From assembly GCA_023511295.1 (NCBI GenBank), contig JAIMBT010000016.1:1-64000 (forward strand): DNA of 64,000 bases. Direction: 5' to 3'. Position 1 is the stretch's first letter, and every line of letters begins with the position of its first letter. The notes beneath the pieces were generated by a model, which saw nothing but the letters and a program-made list of their open reading frames with translations, made no database searches and was not told the origin of the DNA. A program made the position numbers and the translations under genes. This document shows positions 1-9,114 of this stretch, one piece after another. The stretch comes from Alicyclobacillus sp. (GTDB lineage Bacteria > Bacillota > Bacilli > Alicyclobacillales > Alicyclobacillaceae).

Positions 1-666
1 GGCATCGGGTTTCTCGTGATGACCACATGGTTCACCCTTCAGGTGTTTGAACGCATACAGGAAATGGTGCGCATCCTCGACCGTCACAGCGTCGCCCGCC
101 AAGAACTGTTGGTGGAAAACATTCAGATGGAACGTCTCTCCAAGTTAGATCCCCTCACGCAACTGTACAACCGGCAGGCGTTGGCGGATTACTTGGCGCG
201 GGTGATTGAGGTCTGCCAACACCACGCCTTAGACCTGCACCTGGCTGTGGTGGACGTGGATGACTTCAAGCAGATTAACGATTCGTTTGGTCACGATGTC
301 GGAGATCTGGTCCTGAAGGGGGTTGCCGAGCTCATGCGGCAACAGCTGCCGACAGATCACTTCGTGGCGCGATACGGCGGAGAGGAGTTCGTGGTCCTCG
401 GGATTGGCATACCGTTCCACACGTTCTATGAGCAGATGGAACGGCTGCGCGTCCAGGTGTCTGCCCAGCCGTTGACCGCCCGCCCCGTAACGGTCAGCAT
501 CGGCATCCACACGCACGTCCCCGGAGAGACGGCCGCTCAGTTGTTCCGCTACGCGGACCAGAACCTCTACTGGTCGAAAGGACAGGGCAAAAACCAGGTC
601 CGAACGTCGTGGGACGGCGACCCGCAGCGGCCTGACGACCCACCGCAGGCGCCCGCCCTGACGTGA
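1..666 (+). CDS. GGDEF-domain diguanylate cyclase, 5'-truncated by window edge
   Basis: The frame is open to the first base, so the gene starts upstream of the window; the first in-window start is a GTG at 16. The visible N-terminus is hydrophobic (GIGFLV...) and is probably the end of a membrane region. A helical linker leads into a complete GGDEF domain of about 165 residues with DPLTQLYNR at the entry and the active-site loop RYGGEEF. GGEEF is a catalytically competent variant, so it should make cyclic di-GMP from two GTP. No RxxD inhibitory site is seen five residues before the motif. The signal it senses lies in the missing N-terminal part. It converges with the histidine kinase gene on the other strand, 10 bp away. 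Confidence 0.9.
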   Translation, partial: GIGFLVMTTWFTLQVFERIQEMVRILDRHSVARQELLVENIQMERLSKLDPLTQLYNRQALADYLARVIEVCQHHALDLHLAVVDVDDFKQINDSFGHDVGDLVLKGVAELMRQQLPTDHFVARYGGEEFVVLGIGIPFHTFYEQMERLRVQVSAQPLTARPVTVSIGIHTHVPGETAAQLFRYADQNLYWSKGQGKNQVRTSWDGDPQRPDDPPQAPALT

Positions 667-676
667 CCCATGGGTG

Positions 677-2182
677 TCAGGATGTCTCGCTGTCGTCCAC
701 CGCTTCGGGCAGCCACACGGTGAAGGTCGTGCCGACGCCGAGGGTGCTGGTAGCGGAGATGGTTCCACCGTGGATTTCCAGAAGTTCTTTCGCAATGGCG
801 AGGCCGAGGCCGAGGCCGCCGCTCTCCCGAGATCTCGCTTCTTCGGTCCGGTAGAACCGGTCAAAGATGCGGTCCAGCTTGTCCGGTTCAATCCCGGGCC
901 CGGTGTCGTGGACGTGAACCACGACGGGCCGTTCGGACTCCGCGGCATGGGTCGCACTGGGTTCGTCGTTGCTACGGACGGTGTCCGCCGCGCTCCCCGC
1001 TCCACCGGTTCCGGAATCTCGGGTCACCTCCACCGTCACGATGCCGTTGCTCGGCGTGTAGCGGATGGCGTTGCCGACGAGGTTGGCGAACACCTGTGTG
1101 AGTCGCTGGCTGTCGGCGTTCACCCAGACTGCGGGTACCTCCGCTCGGAGGGTCAGATGCAGCCTCTTCTCAGCCGCTTCCGGCCGGAATTTGTCCAGGA
1201 GTTGCCGCATCCACCCGACGAGTTCCAGTCGCTCGAGGTGCAGCACCAGTTGGCGCGACTCGGCCAGCGCCAGTTGCTGTAGTTCGTCAATCAAGGTCCG
1301 CAACCGCAATACCTCGTCTTGCAACGGCAGCAACGACGCCGGCTCCGTGGGGACGAGGCCGTCTTGCAGCAGGTCCAACTGGCCCTGAATGATGGTCACC
1401 GGCGTGCGCAACTCGTGTGCGACGTCCGCAATCAGGTGTCGACGGGCTTGGATACTGGCGTCAAGGTCTTGCGACATTTCGTTCATGGCGGATGCGAGGC
1501 GGGCGAACTCGTCGTGGGACCGCACGTCGACACGGGCGCTGAGGTCTCCTTCTCGAATTCGCCGAACAAAGCCCATCATCACCTGAAGCGGTGCCGTGAC
1601 GCGGCGGGCGAGCACCGCCGCAGCGACCAGGGAGATGCCTGCCGTCAGGAGCAGGCCGAGGACGGTGGCCACCATCGTGGAATGCAGCGCTTCCTGTTCA
1701 AGGACCTGTTGTCCGGCAATCTCGCGGTCGACAATCGTCGCCTTCGCCACCGTGCGGCCGTTCAGCCGGATAGGGATCTGGATGGCCCCTGTCAGCGGGC
1801 CGTCGTCCGAGCCGAGCGGCGGCAACGCGTTGTCCGCGTCCGTGAGCGGTTGCGCCGTATCAGAGGACGGAATGTTCACCTGAACGATGGTGTGGCCGCT
1901 CGGCGTCGAGATGACCATTCGCTCCAAGGTCAGGTTGTGGCCCTGTTGTGCCAGGTGGTTGCTGTACGCGAGGATGTCCTGACCCACACCCTTCCAGTTG
2001 TGGTGGTCTTGATAGTAGTCCGTCAGGTACTGGGCCCAGTGGGCCGCCTGTTGCTTCTGAGACGCCGCCGTATACTCCTGAAACTGCGACTCCAGGTAGA
2101 CCCGGCTGATGCCGAAGAAGGCAGCGGACATCCACAGGATGAGGGCTCCCATCGCAATCCAGACCTTGAGCCGGACGCTCAT
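677..2182 (-). CDS. Membrane sensor histidine kinase (HAMP-HisKA-HATPase)
   Basis: 501 residues. An N-terminal membrane helix (from about residue 7), an extracytoplasmic sensor region of about 140 residues and a second membrane helix (about 170-190) are followed by HAMP. HisKA carries the phosphoacceptor in DVAHELRTP, and the HATPase domain has an N box (VGNAIRYTP) and glycine boxes (DTGPGIE, GLGLGLAI). It should autophosphorylate and pass phosphate to the response regulator whose stop overlaps its start by 4 bases (ATGA), so the two are translationally coupled. About 25 Ser/Gly/Ala-rich residues interrupt the ATPase domain between the N box and DTGPGIE. The ligand is unknown; the adjacent YcdB/SLH gene on the same strand is a possible target. 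Confidence 0.93.
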   Translation of the reverse strand: MSVRLKVWIAMGALILWMSAAFFGISRVYLESQFQEYTAASQKQQAAHWAQYLTDYYQDHHNWKGVGQDILAYSNHLAQQGHNLTLERMVISTPSGHTIVQVNIPSSDTAQPLTDADNALPPLGSDDGPLTGAIQIPIRLNGRTVAKATIVDREIAGQQVLEQEALHSTMVATVLGLLLTAGISLVAAAVLARRVTAPLQVMMGFVRRIREGDLSARVDVRSHDEFARLASAMNEMSQDLDASIQARRHLIADVAHELRTPVTIIQGQLDLLQDGLVPTEPASLLPLQDEVLRLRTLIDELQQLALAESRQLVLHLERLELVGWMRQLLDKFRPEAAEKRLHLTLRAEVPAVWVNADSQRLTQVFANLVGNAIRYTPSNGIVTVEVTRDSGTGGAGSAADTVRSNDEPSATHAAESERPVVVHVHDTGPGIEPDKLDRIFDRFYRTEEARSRESGGLGLGLAIAKELLEIHGGTISATSTLGVGTTFTVWLPEAVDDSETS

Positions 2183-2910
2183 TTGGCCACACCAAATCGG
2201 TAGCCCACCCCGTACACCGTCTGGATGTACTCCGGTTGTGCCGGGTTGGCCTCAATCTTCTTGCGCAGGTGGCTGATATGGGTGTCGATACTGCGCTCGT
2301 AGTGGACGTAGTCTTCGCCGAGGGCAATCTCCGACAGTTGCAGCCGGCTAAACACGACGCCCGGTCGTTGGGCAAGTGTGATGAGGATCTTGAACTCGGT
2401 CGGCGTCAGCATCAGGTCGCGCCCGCGCTTGCGGGCGATGAACTTGTCCGGTTCAATCACCAGGTCTCCACGCACCAGCGGAGCCGGCTGCGTGTAATCC
2501 CCCCCGTGCCGGGCTTGCGTCCGCCGCAGGACCGTTCGAATGCGGGCAGCCAGTTCACGCATCCGGAAGGGCTTCTTCACGTAGTCGTCTGCCCCCATCT
2601 CGAGGCCGATGACCATGTCCGCCTCGTCCGTCTTGGCGGTCAGCATGATCACGGCGACCGAGCTCGTCCGGCGAATCTCCTTGCACACTTCGAGCCCGCT
2701 CGGGCCGCCTGGGAGCATCCAGTCCAAGACCACCAGGTCGAATTGGCCCTCCTGCAGCAATTCCAGCGCTTGTGCACCCGTCGCCGCTTCGGTCACCCGA
2801 AAACCTTCAGCGGTCAGGTACTGCGTGATGAGCGACCGCACGCGGGGCTCATCGTCGACAACCAGGATGCGGCTGGCCTGCGGGTCTGCTTGCAGGATTT
2901 CATCTGCCAC
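2179..2910 (-). CDS. OmpR-family response regulator
   Basis: Receiver domain with acidic pair VVDDEP, phosphoacceptor Asp in VVLDWMLPGG, the conserved Thr in MLTAKT and Lys in DDYVKKPF, followed by a C-terminal winged helix (LMLTPTEFKIL ... GVGYRF). It should bind direct repeats in target promoters when phosphorylated by the kinase encoded immediately downstream. I chose the GTG at 2910 because GGGGTG sits 6 bases upstream of it; an in-frame GTG at 2961 would add 17 residues without a better ribosome site. An extended -10 promoter lies about 135 bases upstream. Confidence 0.93.
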   Translation of the reverse strand: MADEILQADPQASRILVVDDEPRVRSLITQYLTAEGFRVTEAATGAQALELLQEGQFDLVVLDWMLPGGPSGLEVCKEIRRTSSVAVIMLTAKTDEADMVIGLEMGADDYVKKPFRMRELAARIRTVLRRTQARHGGDYTQPAPLVRGDLVIEPDKFIARKRGRDLMLTPTEFKILITLAQRPGVVFSRLQLSEIALGEDYVHYERSIDTHISHLRKKIEANPAQPEYIQTVYGVGYRFGVAK

Positions 2911-3045
2911 TGTGTTCACCCCACTCGGGAAGACGGGCGCACCGGTCTGCGGACCGTGCACCGGTCGCGCTTGTACCGCGGCGGACCCACACGCTCGCCG
3001 CCGCTCCTGCGGGTCGTGCGGAACCTGCCCCGACAGAACGCCTAC

Positions 3046-3051
3046 ATTATA
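3046..3051 (-). promoter_or_regulatory. Extended -10 element for the two-component operon
   Basis: Reading on the minus strand, TGC precedes a perfect TATAAT (plus-strand ATTATA at 3046-3051). There is no convincing -35, which is usual for extended -10 promoters. It points at the response regulator gene and would give a leader of roughly 130 nt. Confidence 0.5.
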
Positions 3052-3173
3052 GCAACAACCGGCACAGACCGCGCATCCGGCGGAAGTGGTCGTGGGCGGA
3101 CTCCACCAGACGCCGGGGGCCTGGCGGCAGATGGCCAGGGCCCCGCGAAGCGTGCGACGGGATGGGTGGGCGC

Positions 3174-5474
3174 TCAGTGAACCACCCGGTCCGGGTGTCC
3201 TTGCATCCCGAGGATGTCAGCAGCCTGTACGACGGCCACCGCTGCATCCGCCAGGGTGAGGGAAGCGGTCGGCTGAAAGTCCTGGCTCGCGTCGAGAGAG
3301 AGCAGGCCCAGCGTGACCGCCAACGCGTCGCCCGCCTTGTCGCCCGCTGGAATTTGCGCCACATCGCTCGGAGAGAATTGGAAGGCATCTGGATGGCTCA
3401 GCAACGCCGTCATGCCGACTGCGCGGCTGAGTACTTGAGCCGCGTAATCGCGTGTGGTCGTGGCGTTCGGGTCAAACGGTTCGCCAGCCGGGATCCAACC
3501 CATTGAGTAGGCGGCGGCCACCTCGTCGTAGTCCGGTGAGGTCACGGGAATGGCGCCAAGGGCGCTTTGGGCGGCGGCGCTCTTCATCACCAGCGGGTCA
3601 ATCCGGCCCTGGTATCCAAGCGCGTCCACGAGCAACTTGATGAACGCGCTGTGCGTCATCGTCTGGTTTGGATGCACGTCGCCGCGGCTATCGACGGAGA
3701 TAAGTTCCCGGTCGACCAGCAGCTGAATCTGGGGGGCCGCAGGCAATCCCGCGATGTCCTGGATGGTGCCGGTGAACGGCAGTTGCGAACCGTAGGTCTC
3801 AAACGTTCCAGTCACCGCGTTGAACGGGCCGGAGGACGTTTGATCCGCCGTCGGTGCATACACAAGCACAATCCGTGGCAATGCATTCGCAGCAGCGGTC
3901 GCCGACTTTCCGGCCGGGTTCATCTTGACTTGCAATTGCGGCTGGGTCTCCAGGTATTCCAGCGTCAACGGGCGAGCGGCCATCCAGGTCGCCGTGGCCT
4001 TGCTGACCGGCATCGCCTGTGCGGGCGCTGGATACACTCCTGAGCTCGCCTGGATGTTCAGGTACAGGTTTTGCACTTCCCCGGTCTGTGGATTGACCGA
4101 TACACTGCCGCTGCCCGTTTCATCCGGCAGTCCGTTGACCAGTGGGATGATCTGATACGAGGTCTGGAGCTGCGAACCGTCGCCTGGGTTGGACGGCTCC
4201 GGAAGGACGGCAAGGGCCCCCGTGTGTTGCGGGTACAACCTCTTCACGAAGGCGTCGACGGCCGCAGTGACCTGGGCCTGCGTCAACTTCGTCGCCGCCT
4301 TTGTCGGCGGCGCTGGATGGGTGGGATAGGCGCTGAATCCGGTGAGGATACCAGCGTCTGCGTCCACGGTCGCGGTGACCGCCAGACCTCCCGGTGTTTG
4401 CCACGTTAAGTTCCATGTGGTATGGCTCTGTGGATTGCTGTACTCGTAGACGTTCGTGAGTGTGTCCGCGCTGGTGATGCCAAGGGCCTTGGTTGCGTAC
4501 TGCTCGACCTGTTCCTGTGTCCAGTGCACCGACGGGCCGGTGAACGAAGCCGAAGGTCCACCGGTCACCAGGGGCTTCGGCGGCGCGTACGGCGTGAGCG
4601 GGATGGCTTGACCGGTTCCGTCCAACACCTTGCCCGAAGTTGCGTCAATCACAGGGAACTGGATATTCGATTGCGGCGTGAACAGCTGTCCCCACCAACC
4701 CACGGCGTTCTGTGGCGCCGCTTCGTACACAAGGTCCGTCGCCGGTTGACGGTTGGCGCTGTAGATGGACTGGTAGGCGAGATGCAGTTCCAGAGACTGC
4801 CCGTATACTTGGTTCGCGGCCGATTTCGACAGGGTGGGCTTGGCGCTTGGAAAGGGCAGGTCGGTCCAGTGGTCCTGGACAGACACAAGCTGCCCGTCTT
4901 GGTCAATCGTCAAGCTGAACCCGTCGAACGGGGCCGGCAGGCCATCGACCACGCGCTCGTAGGTGTAGGTGTACTGGGTTGGTCCCTGCAGCGCGCCCTG
5001 TACCGGGGCCAAGGGCAGTGCCTTCACCTGCCCGAACTGGGACGGAAACAGCTTTTTCGCCCAGGTGTCCGCCAGTTGCCGGGCCTGGTCTGCCGACACG
5101 GGGACCGGGAATACAAACTGGTTGTCGTCAGACGGCTGGTTGAAGTTCACGACCCATCCCGTGTTCGCGTCGATGCTCACGTTGATGGACTGACCCGCGG
5201 CCGCTGGGTCGGGGTCTTGAAACGTCAGGTTGTACTGCGGCGGCTGGCCGTTACCAGCACTGTACGATTCGCTCTGGACGGTGTACGAGTCCGCGATGGA
5301 GAACGTCTTGCGAGCCAGTTGCTCGGCCTGCTGCAACGTGACCTTCGGCGCTGTGGCGGACGGGGTTGAGGCGGTCGCTGCGAACGCTTGGGCGCCCCCG
5401 GCCATCAGGGTGCCAATGCTGGCGACGATGGCGAGCCCGGCTGGAAGGGCTCGCTGAATAGATGAGGTCTTCAA
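3174..5474 (-). CDS. Secreted YcdB/YcdC-repeat protein with C-terminal SLH-like region
   Basis: 766 residues. TTG start at 5474 with GAGGTG eight bases upstream. A Sec signal peptide (MKTSSIQRALPAGLAIVA..., probable cleavage after AQAFA) precedes a mature region with PepSY-like YcdB/YcdC modules: repeated patterns of the type VxVDANTGxxxxF and two TQAQVTAAVDAF-like helices at about residues 45-300 and 320-500. The last 170 residues, from about DSRGDVHPNQTMTHSAFIKLLVDALGY, look like divergent SLH repeats that would hold it on the cell wall. Function of the YcdB family is not established. Location beside a two-component system suggests an envelope-stress role, which is inference. Confidence 0.8.
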   Translation of the reverse strand: MKTSSIQRALPAGLAIVASIGTLMAGGAQAFAATASTPSATAPKVTLQQAEQLARKTFSIADSYTVQSESYSAGNGQPPQYNLTFQDPDPAAAGQSINVSIDANTGWVVNFNQPSDDNQFVFPVPVSADQARQLADTWAKKLFPSQFGQVKALPLAPVQGALQGPTQYTYTYERVVDGLPAPFDGFSLTIDQDGQLVSVQDHWTDLPFPSAKPTLSKSAANQVYGQSLELHLAYQSIYSANRQPATDLVYEAAPQNAVGWWGQLFTPQSNIQFPVIDATSGKVLDGTGQAIPLTPYAPPKPLVTGGPSASFTGPSVHWTQEQVEQYATKALGITSADTLTNVYEYSNPQSHTTWNLTWQTPGGLAVTATVDADAGILTGFSAYPTHPAPPTKAATKLTQAQVTAAVDAFVKRLYPQHTGALAVLPEPSNPGDGSQLQTSYQIIPLVNGLPDETGSGSVSVNPQTGEVQNLYLNIQASSGVYPAPAQAMPVSKATATWMAARPLTLEYLETQPQLQVKMNPAGKSATAAANALPRIVLVYAPTADQTSSGPFNAVTGTFETYGSQLPFTGTIQDIAGLPAAPQIQLLVDRELISVDSRGDVHPNQTMTHSAFIKLLVDALGYQGRIDPLVMKSAAAQSALGAIPVTSPDYDEVAAAYSMGWIPAGEPFDPNATTTRDYAAQVLSRAVGMTALLSHPDAFQFSPSDVAQIPAGDKAGDALAVTLGLLSLDASQDFQPTASLTLADAAVAVVQAADILGMQGHPDRVVH

Positions 5475-5785
5475 GGGCAGTCACCTCGTATGGGATTTGG
5501 TGGAACCGTGGGGTGGGACCGATAGGTGTCAAAACGGTAGACGGTTTGGCCTTCCGATTTGTGACACTGCCTTCGGAAAATTGTGCCGCAGCGTCCAGCC
5601 GTTGTCCGTCTCGCGTGCCGAGGCACCGAAGCTGCGGGTCGGTCGTCTTGTTGGGCGATGTCTCCCTGTGCTACCATCGTTTCACTGAGAGATGTTCGTC
5701 GAGCAGATCTTGCCGCGCAGACGGCGCACGTCGGCCGCCAAGGGGGTCGACGGGGTTCGGACAGGTCGGGAAGGGACCGGTGGCG
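5475..5785. other. Divergent intergenic region before cheA, with a weak candidate promoter
   Basis: 311 bases between the YcdB/SLH gene and cheA. On the plus strand TTGTTG (5648-5653), 18 bases, then TACCAT (5672-5677) with a TG extension forms a plausible weak sigma-A promoter for cheA. I see no sigma-D (TAAA ... GCCGATAA) motif, although chemotaxis genes often use one. No gene recognised. Confidence 0.3.
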
Positions 5786-7798
5786 ATGGACGCGCAGTAC
5801 CTGCAGGTCTTCATCGATGAGTCGACGCTGCACGTGGAGCAGATGAGCGACGGTCTGTTGCAGCTCGAGCGGCACCCCGAGGACCAGAACGTGATTTCCA
5901 CCATCTTTCGATCCGCTCATACCCTGAAAGGCATGTCAGCAGCGATGGGCTTTCAGCGCATGGCCACCTTGACGCACCAGATGGAGCAGCTGTTGGCTGT
6001 GCTCCGAGATGGCGAGATGCCGCCCACGGCGGGGCAACTGGACGCGCTGTTCGCCGCCCTTCGGGTTCTGGATGCCATGGTGCAATCGGTGGCCCATTCC
6101 GGAGACGAGGTCCACGGGGCGGCTGGGATGGCAGCAGCCGAGGCGGCTCTGGCTCGCGTGAACGGGGCAGAGTCGCCAGTTCAGCGGTCCGCCTCCGTCG
6201 GCGAAATGGGCGAGCAGCCGAGCGAGTGGTTTCGTGACGACGAGGCGGTGCAGCGGGGGCTGGAGCGTGGCACCGCGTTGTGGCACGTCGTCGTCCAGCT
6301 CGGACCGGCCACTTCGCTGCCGGCGGTACGAGCCATGGTCATCCTCCGCGACTGTGCCGAACGCGGGGAGCTGCTGGCTGCCCGACCGGATGCCGCGGCC
6401 TTGCAGGCCGGGGCAGATCCGTACCGGATCGAGTTCGTGTGGACCGCTGGCGACCGCGGGCCGGCTGACCTCGAGGCCGTACTGAAGGCGTCGCCTGAGG
6501 TGGCGTCGTTCGAAGTTCGGCCAGTGCTCGCCGCGCCACGAGGTGCTGCACCGGCTGAGGCGGCGTCCGCGGCCACGGAGAGGGATGAAAAGGCTGCGGC
6601 GCTCAGCCGCGCCGCCACGGAAACAGCGGACGACAACCACCGACCGATGGCCGTGGGCCGGACCTTGCGCGTGAACGTGGAGCGACTGGACCAGCTCATC
6701 AACCGTACCAGCGAGTTGGTGATGGACAAGACCCGCCTCGAACAGCTCGCCGCGAGCCGGGAGGACCGGGCGCTTCGCGAGACGGTTCAGCACCTCGCAC
6801 GGGTGGTGAGCGACCTGCAGGAGGTGGCGCTGCGGTTGCGAATGGTGCCGCTTCAAACCGTATTCGGGCGGTTTCCGCGAACCGTCCGAGACCTCGCCAG
6901 AGCGCTCGGGAAGCGGGTTGAGTTGACGGTTGAGGGCGGGGAGACGGAGCTAGATCGGACGCTGATAGACGAGCTGGGAGACCCGCTGTTGCACCTCGTC
7001 CGCAACGCGATTGATCACGGTTTGGAACACCCGACAGACCGGTTGGCGAAAGGAAAGCCAGAAGTCGGGCGGCTGTGGCTGCGCGCGTACGCCGCGGGTG
7101 ACCGGGTGCGCGTGGAGCTCGAGGACGACGGGCGCGGCATCCAGCGCGAGGCGGTCCTCCGCAAGGCGGTTGCGAACGGGTGGGTGAGCCCGACCGAGGC
7201 GGCGGTGATGGCCGAAGACCAGGTGCATGCGCTGTTGTTCCGGCCGGGCTTCAGCACGGCGGAACAGGTCACGGAGATCTCCGGCCGAGGTGTGGGGCTG
7301 GATGCCGTGCAGGCGCAGATGGCGCACATCGGCGGGCATGTTCGCGTCTTCTCGAAACCAGGTGCCGGGACGCGCTTCGTCATTGACCTGCCGCTGACGG
7401 TGTCGATTGTCCGCGCCATTCTGGTCGAGGTCGGCTCCGAGGTGTACGCCATCCCGCTCGGACACGTCGTGCACCTCGACCGCCTGGCGGAGGAGGAGGT
7501 GCAGGTCGCGCACGGCGTCCGCCGGGTTCGGTTCGACGACGGGTGGATTCCGTTGTTGGACCTCGCACCTCTGTTGGACGTGCCGGGCCCGATACAACGG
7601 CGGCGGGCGATGGTCGCCGTGCGGGCCGGTGAGCGCATCGCAGCGTTTGCCGTCACGCGGCTCATCGGACAGCAGGACGTGGTGCAAAAGCCGCTCGGCG
7701 CGTACTTCCGAAGGCCACCGGCCGGCGTTGCGGGTGCCACCATCCTCGGCGACGGCCGAGTTGCCGTGATGTTGGACCTGCGCCCGTGGGTCCCCTGA
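5786..7798 (+). CDS. cheA: Chemotaxis histidine kinase CheA
   Basis: 670 residues from ATG 5786 (a GTG at 5780 is equally possible; AAGGG lies just upstream). Hpt domain with phosphoacceptor His45 in RSAHTLKG, a P2-like region, a long Ala/Glu-rich linker, the dimerisation helices (LRVNVERLDQLINRTSELV), HATPase with N box HLVRNAIDHGLE and G boxes (DDGRGI, GRGVGLDAV), and a C-terminal CheW-like domain. It autophosphorylates in response to receptor arrays and phosphorylates CheY/CheB. The partner CheW follows 72 bp downstream. No cheY, cheB, cheR or receptor gene is in the window. Confidence 0.95.
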   Translation: MDAQYLQVFIDESTLHVEQMSDGLLQLERHPEDQNVISTIFRSAHTLKGMSAAMGFQRMATLTHQMEQLLAVLRDGEMPPTAGQLDALFAALRVLDAMVQSVAHSGDEVHGAAGMAAAEAALARVNGAESPVQRSASVGEMGEQPSEWFRDDEAVQRGLERGTALWHVVVQLGPATSLPAVRAMVILRDCAERGELLAARPDAAALQAGADPYRIEFVWTAGDRGPADLEAVLKASPEVASFEVRPVLAAPRGAAPAEAASAATERDEKAAALSRAATETADDNHRPMAVGRTLRVNVERLDQLINRTSELVMDKTRLEQLAASREDRALRETVQHLARVVSDLQEVALRLRMVPLQTVFGRFPRTVRDLARALGKRVELTVEGGETELDRTLIDELGDPLLHLVRNAIDHGLEHPTDRLAKGKPEVGRLWLRAYAAGDRVRVELEDDGRGIQREAVLRKAVANGWVSPTEAAVMAEDQVHALLFRPGFSTAEQVTEISGRGVGLDAVQAQMAHIGGHVRVFSKPGAGTRFVIDLPLTVSIVRAILVEVGSEVYAIPLGHVVHLDRLAEEEVQVAHGVRRVRFDDGWIPLLDLAPLLDVPGPIQRRRAMVAVRAGERIAAFAVTRLIGQQDVVQKPLGAYFRRPPAGVAGATILGDGRVAVMLDLRPWVP

Positions 7799-7870
7799 CG
7801 CGCGGTTGCCGAAGGTCTGTTGAGACGAGGGTACGGGAAATGACCCGGAGGCACGGGGAGGGGATTCAAG

Positions 7871-8293
7871 GTGCCGACGTGTGTACTTTTTGATGTGGGC
7901 GGTCAAACGTACGGCGTCGCCATTGAGGCGGTCCAGTCCATCGAGCGCATGACCCGCGTCACGCGTGTGCCCGGCGTGCCGCGCGCGGTGCTCGGGCTCA
8001 TCCCCCTGCGCGGGGAACTGCTGCCCATCCTAGACCTGCCGTGGCTTCTCGGCCTGCCCGCGGAGGGCGTACCTGGACCGGAGGCGCGCGTCCTGGTGCT
8101 GGCGTCCGGCGAGGTGTCGGCCGCCGTCGCGGTGGACAAGACGCGCCACGTCGTTTCGTACGACGAACGCGCGGTGGTCCCGGACACGCCTGCGTCCGCA
8201 GTGCCGGGTGTCCTGTCCGGCGTGGTGCAGGTGGACGGGCGGTGGGTCGGACTGGTGCACGCAGAGGCCGTTCTGGCCTGGCATGCGTCTTGA
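7871..8293 (+). CDS. cheW: CheW coupling protein
   Basis: 140 residues from GTG 7871; the weak AGG just before it is the only ribosome-site signal. Single CheW-like SH3-type fold: FDVGGQTYGVAIEAVQSIE at the start and the typical VLGLIPLRGELLPILDL segment in the middle. It bridges CheA to receptor signalling tips. Adjacent and co-directional with cheA, so probably co-transcribed. The last codons abut a transposase remnant, and the usual C-terminus appears complete. Confidence 0.9.
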   Translation: MPTCVLFDVGGQTYGVAIEAVQSIERMTRVTRVPGVPRAVLGLIPLRGELLPILDLPWLLGLPAEGVPGPEARVLVLASGEVSAAVAVDKTRHVVSYDERAVVPDTPASAVPGVLSGVVQVDGRWVGLVHAEAVLAWHAS

Positions 8294-8570
8294 CACCACC
8301 ACCTGTCAACGGTTCCTCCAAGAGAAGAACGGCTATCCCAACTTCAAGAGCAAGAAGCTCCTGAAGCCGTGTTACGTCGCCAAACGCAATGGCGACGAGG
8401 ATGACAAAATGACCGACCGCCATGAGGGCAACCGGATGCGGCTCCCGAAAGTGGGACGGGGGATGTTTGTCAGGTCCGGTCGGCAGGTGGTGAACGTGTC
8501 GTCCTTGTTCCCGTCCAGTGCTGTAAAACGCGCGTCGTACGGAATCCTGGTTCGGAAGGAAATCATGACA
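8286..8570 (+). pseudogene. Remnant of an IS605/IS200-type TnpB (OrfB) gene
   Basis: In the frame of 8286 onward the translation includes FLQEKNGYPNFKSKK, then EGNRMRLPKVG and, after a gap, ASYGILVRKEI. This order matches the N-terminal third of TnpB proteins, where a GYPxFKSKK motif is followed by N.IRLPKLG and a strand of the type YFVSILVE. The start, the RuvC-like catalytic core and the zinc-finger region are missing, so it is a decayed internal fragment. From 8571 to the promoter at 8818 I see no recognisable gene; a Pro/Cys-containing stretch near 8640-8790 might be the decayed 3' end of the same element, but this is weak. Confidence 0.65.
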
Positions 8571-8817
8571 TACGGGGACGAGGGTGCCGGTCAGCGCTCG
8601 GCGATTGCGGGGTATTCGGGCGAGATCGTTTAAATCTTCAAAACTCCGGCGACACTGTGAGCAGGCCGGTCGGCCGGCGACACGTCGCGCGGAGGAAATG
8701 TGACCGGAGTTCCGGGCCCCTTGAAGCAACCCAGTGTGAACCCCATGCGCCGATGCTTTCTGAAAGGGTGAGACCTGGATACGCCGTCTCTTGGTCAATG
8801 TCCGTGTCGTCTGTCGT

Positions 8818-8846
8818 TTGGTGTCGAAACAGGAATGTGATATAAT
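8818..8846 (+). promoter_or_regulatory. Strong sigma-A promoter
   Basis: TTGGTG at 8818-8823, 17-base spacer, extended -10 TGATATAAT with TATAAT at 8841-8846. It lies 43 bases upstream of the start of the small gene at 8889, which it should drive. Confidence 0.75.
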
Positions 8847-8888
8847 TGTGGGAAGCGTCAGAAATCAATGAATTGGAGATGAAGCAAG

Positions 8889-9086
8889 TTGGCGCAGCAG
8901 ATGGACATCCAGGACTCCGGTGACTTGTATGTCGTGTGGTATGGCGGCAAGCAAGGCTGGCGCCCCAGCAAACCGATGGCGCACCAGCACGCGGAGCTCT
9001 ACGCAGAAAGTCTGCGGCACGAAGGATACGAGACCCGAATCCATCCGCGTATGCGGGTGACCCGGGATGACTGGCTGGAAGAATGA
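8889..9086 (+). CDS. Small hypothetical protein (65 aa)
   Basis: TTG start at 8889 with GGAGATG 10 bases upstream and a near-consensus promoter just before that, which argues the gene is real. The product is soluble, charged and rich in aromatic residues and histidine (DLYVVWYGGKQGWRPSKP in the N-terminal half, RIHPRMRVTRDDWLEE at the end). No family recognised. It converges with the gene at 9115. Confidence 0.65.
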   Translation: MAQQMDIQDSGDLYVVWYGGKQGWRPSKPMAHQHAELYAESLRHEGYETRIHPRMRVTRDDWLEE

Positions 9087-9114
9087 CGAGCGGCGGGGCG
9101 TTGCCCCTGCCGCT

